Origin: Actinoalloteichus caeruleus DSM 43889
Lineage (GTDB): Bacteria > Actinomycetota > Actinomycetes > Mycobacteriales > Pseudonocardiaceae
DNA length: 64,000 nucleotides
Reading direction: 5' to 3'
Assembly: GCF_000429185.2 (NCBI RefSeq)
Contig: NZ_AUBJ02000001.1
Coordinates: 4,092,001 to 4,156,000 of the forward strand
Below are positions 60,070 to 64,000 of this stretch, one piece after another (position 1 is the stretch's first letter; every line of letters begins with the position of its first letter). Below the pieces are notes generated by a model. The model ran no database searches and was not told the DNA's origin. It saw only the letters and a program-made list of their open reading frames with translations. The translations under genes and the position numbers were made by a program.

Positions 60070-60432
60070 CCCAGCTACGGTAATCGTCCTGGTGGGCCGG
60101 GTGGTGCGGGTTCGCCCCGGAAGCCGCTCGCGCCACCTCCCGCTGACCGTCGTGGGTCCGCCCGCCGAGCGGGGCCGGCCGGGCCCGCGACCGCCCCTCC
60201 CGATCGGACCCGAGTGGCATCGCCCCTGGTGGAGGGCCTCGGGTGCCCCGCGACGTCATCCGGTCCGGTGATCTTTGCGGACGGGGCTGCCATTCCGCCG
60301 ATGGCTGTGAGTAACGTATGTGTCGCAGCCGGTCCACTCCGGATCGACTGAAATTCCCTGACGTCGTGCCGATTCTCGCCGCGCCGGAGAGTGACCCAGG
60401 TCATCTCCCGCCGGTAGACCTGGAGGGTCCAG
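60070..60432. promoter_or_regulatory. Upstream region of the secreted-protein gene
   Basis: 363 bases between divergent genes. The -10-like TACCGT for the AI-2E-type gene lies at 60077-60082 (minus). TGACCCAGGTCA at 60392-60403 is a small palindrome, and TAGACC 12 bases further is a -10-like hexamer in front of the next gene. GGAGGG (60421-60426) is its ribosome binding site. Confidence 0.45.
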
Positions 60433-61464
60433 TTGTCAGCCGCCGACCAGCACACGGGATCAGGAGGCCGCCGTTTCCGGCGCCTGCTGTCACGTGCCGC
60501 GCTGGCCGCCGGGGGCACGCTGGCCGCCACGGCGATCGCCTGGACCCTCGGTAGCGGCACCGCCGCCGCCGACCAGAAGGACCCCGCTCCCCGGAGCCTC
60601 GTCGGAGTTCTCCGTGAGATCCCGGCGGCGCCGCCGGTCCGCTCCGTGCTCGGCACGGTCGACGAACTGGGGGGAGCCACTCTCGGTGCTCCTCGCCGCC
60701 TCGTCGCCGGTGAGCCCGAGGGGGATTCGCCGGCGCACGCCGCTCCGGAGGAGGGCGAGCCGGCGGAGGACGGCCGGGAGAGCGCGTTGGGCCGGGTCGT
60801 CAAGCCGGTCGGTTCCGTGGTGAACCGGCTCTCCGACGCCGTGCTGCACGGCGGGCGGGACGACGCCGAGCACGACGACTCCACCGGGGCGTCCGACGGT
60901 GGGTTGCTCCCGCTGCCCATCGGCAAGGACGGCCTCGTGGGCGCGGTGCTGCCTGGCGGCGGTTCGGCCCAGGAGAACCCCGCCACGGACGCCACCGGTC
61001 CCGGCCAGGGCACGGGCGCCGAAGGTTCGGAGCAGCTCGGCGACCGCCCGGAGCAGGACCGCCCGGACGAGGACGACGACACCGACGAGGCCCGGGAGGC
61101 GGAGGACCGCCCCTCGGATTCCCGTACGAGCCGTCCCTCGACCGGTGTGGGCGTGGATCCCACGGCCCCCTGGGGCGCCACGGGCGTCCCGTCCCCCCTC
61201 GGCCACGGTGCCGAGCAGGAACACGGTGAGCAGGACACCTCCTCACCCAAGCTCCCCCGGGGTGCGTCCCACGCCCCCGCGACCCACCCGGCCCCCGCTG
61301 GTTCCTCGGCGAGCGCATCGCCGTCCGGACCGGGTGCCCTCATGCTGGGCCACGTCGTTCCGACCGTGAACGCTCAGCTCCTCTCCAGCGGCCTCGCCGT
61401 CCAGCCGATCGCGCAGGGCGTCGCCGCGGAGCAGCCGGAGCAGCCCGGCGTCACCCCCGACTGA
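60433..61464 (+). CDS. Secreted protein of unknown function, acidic and Pro/Gly-rich
   Basis: 343 residues starting with TTG (GGAGGG six bases upstream). The N-terminus has RRFRRLL followed by a hydrophobic stretch and a signal-peptidase-like site after residue 46 (SGTAAA before DQ); the paired arginines allow Tat export. The mature part is low-complexity, rich in Glu, Asp, Gly and Pro, with recurring VGVLREIP/PVGSVVNRLSD-like short helices, and no domain I recognise. It is followed 235 bases later by another secreted protein. Probably a cell-envelope protein of Pseudonocardiales; function not known. Confidence 0.72.
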   Translation: MSAADQHTGSGGRRFRRLLSRAALAAGGTLAATAIAWTLGSGTAAADQKDPAPRSLVGVLREIPAAPPVRSVLGTVDELGGATLGAPRRLVAGEPEGDSPAHAAPEEGEPAEDGRESALGRVVKPVGSVVNRLSDAVLHGGRDDAEHDDSTGASDGGLLPLPIGKDGLVGAVLPGGGSAQENPATDATGPGQGTGAEGSEQLGDRPEQDRPDEDDDTDEAREAEDRPSDSRTSRPSTGVGVDPTAPWGATGVPSPLGHGAEQEHGEQDTSSPKLPRGASHAPATHPAPAGSSASASPSGPGALMLGHVVPTVNAQLLSSGLAVQPIAQGVAAEQPEQPGVTPD

Positions 61465-61699
61465 CACCTCGCGCGGATTCAGCACCCCTCCGCGGTGCGC
61501 TGGTTCTCCAGCCTGTGCGAGGTCCTTCGTGTTGAGTCCGCGAGCCACCACCCCCCGGGCAGGCGGCATCGCGCTCTGAGCGCCTTCTCCCGCCGCTGCC
61601 CCGTCGAACTGGGTGGCCGGACCACTTCCCCTCACGGTGCGCACTGGTCCGACTACCTGACCCACTCCCCCTCGGGTAAGCGAAACGGAAGGAGCCCCC

Positions 61700-63385
61700 A
61701 TGCAGTCCTGGGCGAAGCGAGGCGTGCAGGCAGCTCTCGTCACCAGCGGCCTGCTGATCGTCGGCCAGGGCGGTGCCGCGGCGGCGGCCGAGTGCTGCCC
61801 CGACCGGCCGAGCTCTCCACTGACCGGCACGATCCCGCTGCCCCACGGTGAGAACGCCACCGAGGTGACGATGCCGCTGGGGCGGGTTACCCCGGCCGGT
61901 GCGGCGGCCGTTGGCCAGTCCACCCGGCACGTCATCGAGCCACTCACGACCGCCCCGTCTCCCACCGACGGCGCCGACGACCTCCGTCCCGACCACGACC
62001 GTGCACCCCGAAACGAAAGCAGGACGAACATGGCCATGCCCGCTGCCGACGACGCAGCGCTGAACCACTTCGACGAGAGCCAGTACAGCCAACACCAGGA
62101 GGCCGCCGAGTACTGGCGGCCCGTCGCCGACGCGGCGGCGCTGGACGGGCTCCCGGGCGGTCGGTTGTTCAGCGGGCTCTACCGCGCGCTGGCCGGTGAC
62201 ATCTTCGCGGGCTCCCCCGAACAGCCGGCGGACAACTCCAAGACCACGGAGCTGTCGCTCCGCGACGTGCGGGCCGCCCTCGCCGCTGACCCCCGTGGCC
62301 AGGAAGCCGGAGTGGGGGTCGAGCACTCGGAGCGGGACTCGGAGGACGTCACCACCTCCGTCCTGCCGGACGGTTCGCTGCTGACCCTCAACGGGGTGCC
62401 CACCGAGGTCATCCGGTCGGCGCTCGGGCAGGCCCACCCGGAGACCGAGGACAGGGACCCGCTGGTCGTCTGGGGCGAGCAGCTGCCCGACGCTGGCGAG
62501 CTGCCGAGGATCCCCGAGATCAGCGAGTTCGTGCGCACCAGTGCCCTGTCGAAGGCCAGCGTGCTGCCCGGGATGGGACTGCTCGCCGGGCTGGGCGACG
62601 CCACCGGAGTGGCCCTACCCGCCGCCCCGCGGGCCCGGGACGCCGGTGAGGGCACCGAGGCCGACCCCTTCGTCGACGACCGGCCCACGGTCGAGTTCCC
62701 GAGCGTCGCGGCCACCGACGCGGCGGTGCTGCCCGAGGTCGGCAGCGGTGAACTGAGCAGCGTTCCGGCCCCTGCCCTGGGCCAGTTCACCAAGGACCTC
62801 GACGCCGAGCTGTCGATCCTCGACCCGCTGCGCTCGCTGTCCTGGGGGCTGCTGCTGCCCACCGAACTCCCCGAGTTCCCGGAGATCGGCCAGCTGAACT
62901 CGGAGAACGGGCTGCCGAGCCTGTCGGACCTGACCTCGGTTGGTGTCGCGTTGCCCGCGGTGCACTCCGAGGACGAGGTGGCGGGCCGGAGCAACATCCT
63001 GCCCACCAACAAGCTCGGCCTGGACGGGCTCCCCGACCTGAACGTGGGTCGCCCGAACCTCCAGGTCGGCCAGATCTCGGGTGCTGAGCAGCTGCTGCCC
63101 GCCTCGCTGGGGAGCGCTGACCAGCCCCGGCGGACGGCTCTCGCCACGGCTCCCGCCGGCCGCAACAACGAGACCGGAGTGCGGCTGCCCGTCGCCAACA
63201 CCAGCGACCTCCCCCTGCGGGGCGCGCTTGACGCCGTGCAGATCGACGCCCTCAACAACATGGACGCGGTGCGGATTCCCCCGCGTACCTCCCAGGCTCC
63301 AGCGTTGAGCACGCTGGACACCGCAGTCCTGCTGCGGAGCGTGACCGGTGACGAGGAGGGCAGCAGCCGGCTGTCCCAGAGCTGA
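61700..63385 (+). CDS. Secreted protein of unknown function with repeated Leu-Pro motifs
   Basis: 561 residues from the ATG at 61700 (GGAAGGAG six bases upstream). A signal peptide ends near residue 30 (GQGGAAAAA before ECC), and the mature protein begins with a Cys-Cys pair. The body contains several similar short units such as ELPRIPEISEF, ELPEFPEIGQL, GLPSLSDLTSV and GLDGLPDLNVG. No catalytic motif or known domain is visible. It is on the same strand as the preceding secreted protein; the shared style (LLP/LPG elements) suggests a pair acting at the cell surface. Confidence 0.75.
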   Translation: MQSWAKRGVQAALVTSGLLIVGQGGAAAAAECCPDRPSSPLTGTIPLPHGENATEVTMPLGRVTPAGAAAVGQSTRHVIEPLTTAPSPTDGADDLRPDHDRAPRNESRTNMAMPAADDAALNHFDESQYSQHQEAAEYWRPVADAAALDGLPGGRLFSGLYRALAGDIFAGSPEQPADNSKTTELSLRDVRAALAADPRGQEAGVGVEHSERDSEDVTTSVLPDGSLLTLNGVPTEVIRSALGQAHPETEDRDPLVVWGEQLPDAGELPRIPEISEFVRTSALSKASVLPGMGLLAGLGDATGVALPAAPRARDAGEGTEADPFVDDRPTVEFPSVAATDAAVLPEVGSGELSSVPAPALGQFTKDLDAELSILDPLRSLSWGLLLPTELPEFPEIGQLNSENGLPSLSDLTSVGVALPAVHSEDEVAGRSNILPTNKLGLDGLPDLNVGRPNLQVGQISGAEQLLPASLGSADQPRRTALATAPAGRNNETGVRLPVANTSDLPLRGALDAVQIDALNNMDAVRIPPRTSQAPALSTLDTAVLLRSVTGDEEGSSRLSQS

Positions 63386-63560
63386 GCCGTACTGACCGGG
63401 AAGTCGCGGTCGGTCGTGTTGGGCGGCGCCACGCGCACGCGTCGACCAGCACGGACGGTCGCCCCGGTCGGTGGTTCGGGAAGGACGGGTCGGAGGCCGT
63501 TGCCCCCGGTCTCCGACCGCACCTTCCCACCGGATCCACGCGAACGGTGATTCCGATTCC

Positions 63561-63595
63561 GGCGGGCCCCGAGAGCGACGCTCTCGGGGCCCGCC
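63561..63595. terminator. Bidirectional terminator hairpin
   Basis: A perfect 16-bp stem (63561-63576 with 63580-63595), loop GAC. It lies between the secreted-protein gene and a possible convergent gene ending at 63622. Confidence 0.85.
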
Positions 63596-63621
63596 TCCGT
63601 CGTCCGGTGGGGAGGCGGGGA

Positions 63622-64000
63622 TCAGCCGCGCCCGGGCGGGCCTCGCTGCCACCGGCCACCCACGGGGCTCGTCGGAGCGTCGTGGACGGGCCCGGCGACC
63701 GCCGGTGGGCTCGCCTGGGGGCCGTCCCGCCCCCATCCCCGAACTCGCCACTGGAGCCGGCGGCCCTCCGTCCGATGCGGTCGCCGTGGTGCCAGGCGGC
63801 CCACCCTCCGGCGCTGGTGGAGACGAGGGTGATGCCCCTGCACGTCGGCCGGGGGCGCGGTGGGGGTGTTCCCGGGGGGGCAGGGGAGGCGAGCTGGGCG
63901 GCTTCCCCGCGCGTTGGGCGAGCGGTGCGGTGGTGGTGGTCCTCGCGGGTCCCGCCCCACGCCCGGTGCCGGGTCGAGGGTTCCCGGCGCCGCTCCTCGC
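63622..64000 (-). CDS. Possible partial ORF at the right edge
   Basis: A minus-strand frame is open from the window edge to a TGA at 63622, ending PVGGRWQRGPPGRG. The residues are Pro/Arg/Gly-rich and match nothing, as in many chance frames of this genome. What favours it is the terminator hairpin 27 bases after its stop codon. It would be the C-terminal part of a gene starting beyond the window. Confidence 0.22.
   Translation of the reverse strand, partial: RGAAPGTLDPAPGVGRDPRGPPPPHRSPNARGSRPARLPCPPGNTPTAPPADVQGHHPRLHQRRRVGRLAPRRPHRTEGRRLQWRVRGWGRDGPQASPPAVAGPVHDAPTSPVGGRWQRGPPGRG

Larger units (their letters stand above)
63386..64000. other. Right-edge segment
   Basis: 615 bases. It contains a strong hairpin (63561-63595) and, on the minus strand, an open frame from the window edge to a stop at 63622 (listed separately). 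The rest shows nothing supportable. Confidence 0.45.

Overview
This window is the chromosomal replication-origin region of a high-GC actinobacterium. The gene order rpmH-rnpA-yidD-yidC-jag-rsmG-parA-parB on one side of dnaA and dnaN-gnd-recF-(DUF721)-gyrB-gyrA-(DUF3566)-tRNA-Ile-tRNA-Ala on the other is the conserved actinobacterial origin layout. The gnd gene between dnaN and recF, together with the later trxA/trxB/sigM/murJ/cca block, fits Pseudonocardiales best; the genus cannot be fixed from sequence alone.

Layout. 0.2-10 kb, all on the minus strand: tRNA-Ala, a DLW-39-type micro-protein, tRNA-Ile, a DUF3566 membrane protein, gyrA, gyrB, a DUF721/DciA-like protein, recF and gnd. 10-15 kb: dnaN and dnaA flank a 1.8-kb gene-free oriC with at least six DnaA-box-like 9-mers in about 160 bp beside a T-rich tract, plus three copies of an unexplained ~50-bp repeat. 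15.4-18.1 kb, plus strand: rpmH, rnpA, yidD, yidC, jag. 18.15-21.04 kb: almost 3 kb with no convincing gene but carrying parS sites. 21-24.5 kb: an ASCH-domain protein, rsmG, parA and parB, with five parS sites in all. 24.9-40.5 kb, mostly minus strand: an ATP-grasp ligase, a PLP aminotransferase, a GNAT protein, a CwlM-like amidase, trxA, trxB, an anti-sigma factor, sigM, a membrane pseudokinase, murJ, a DUF6049 protein and a NUDIX hydrolase. 40.6-64 kb: cca, a frameshifted Asp/Gly-repeat protein, an MFS transporter, a YqgE/AlgH protein, an SdpI-family protein, leuS behind a leader-peptide attenuator, a TetR/MMPL pair with three operator-like palindromes, an orphan sugar-binding lipoprotein, a DUF1707 protein, a MacS-like two-component system, a diguanylate cyclase, an AI-2E family transporter and two secreted proteins of unknown function.

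How it fits together. The left arm supplies initiation (DnaA), the sliding clamp (DnaN), repair (RecF), a probable helicase-loader family protein (DUF721) and topology control (gyrase). The right arm supplies ribosome and RNase P parts, the membrane insertase, and centromere partitioning (ParAB-parS). The middle block combines redox control (thioredoxin), SigM signalling and lipid II flipping with its control (MurJ, pseudokinase, CwlM). Beyond cca the content is more variable.

The observations most worth a second look are the leuS attenuator with a three-leucine, probably leaderless leader peptide; the repeat family in oriC; a second DnaA-box cluster inside the DUF721 gene; the gene-free parS region; the split of murJ and its pseudokinase; and the one-base frameshift in the Asp/Gly-repeat gene. 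No CRISPR array, insertion sequence, phage or classical defence island was seen.
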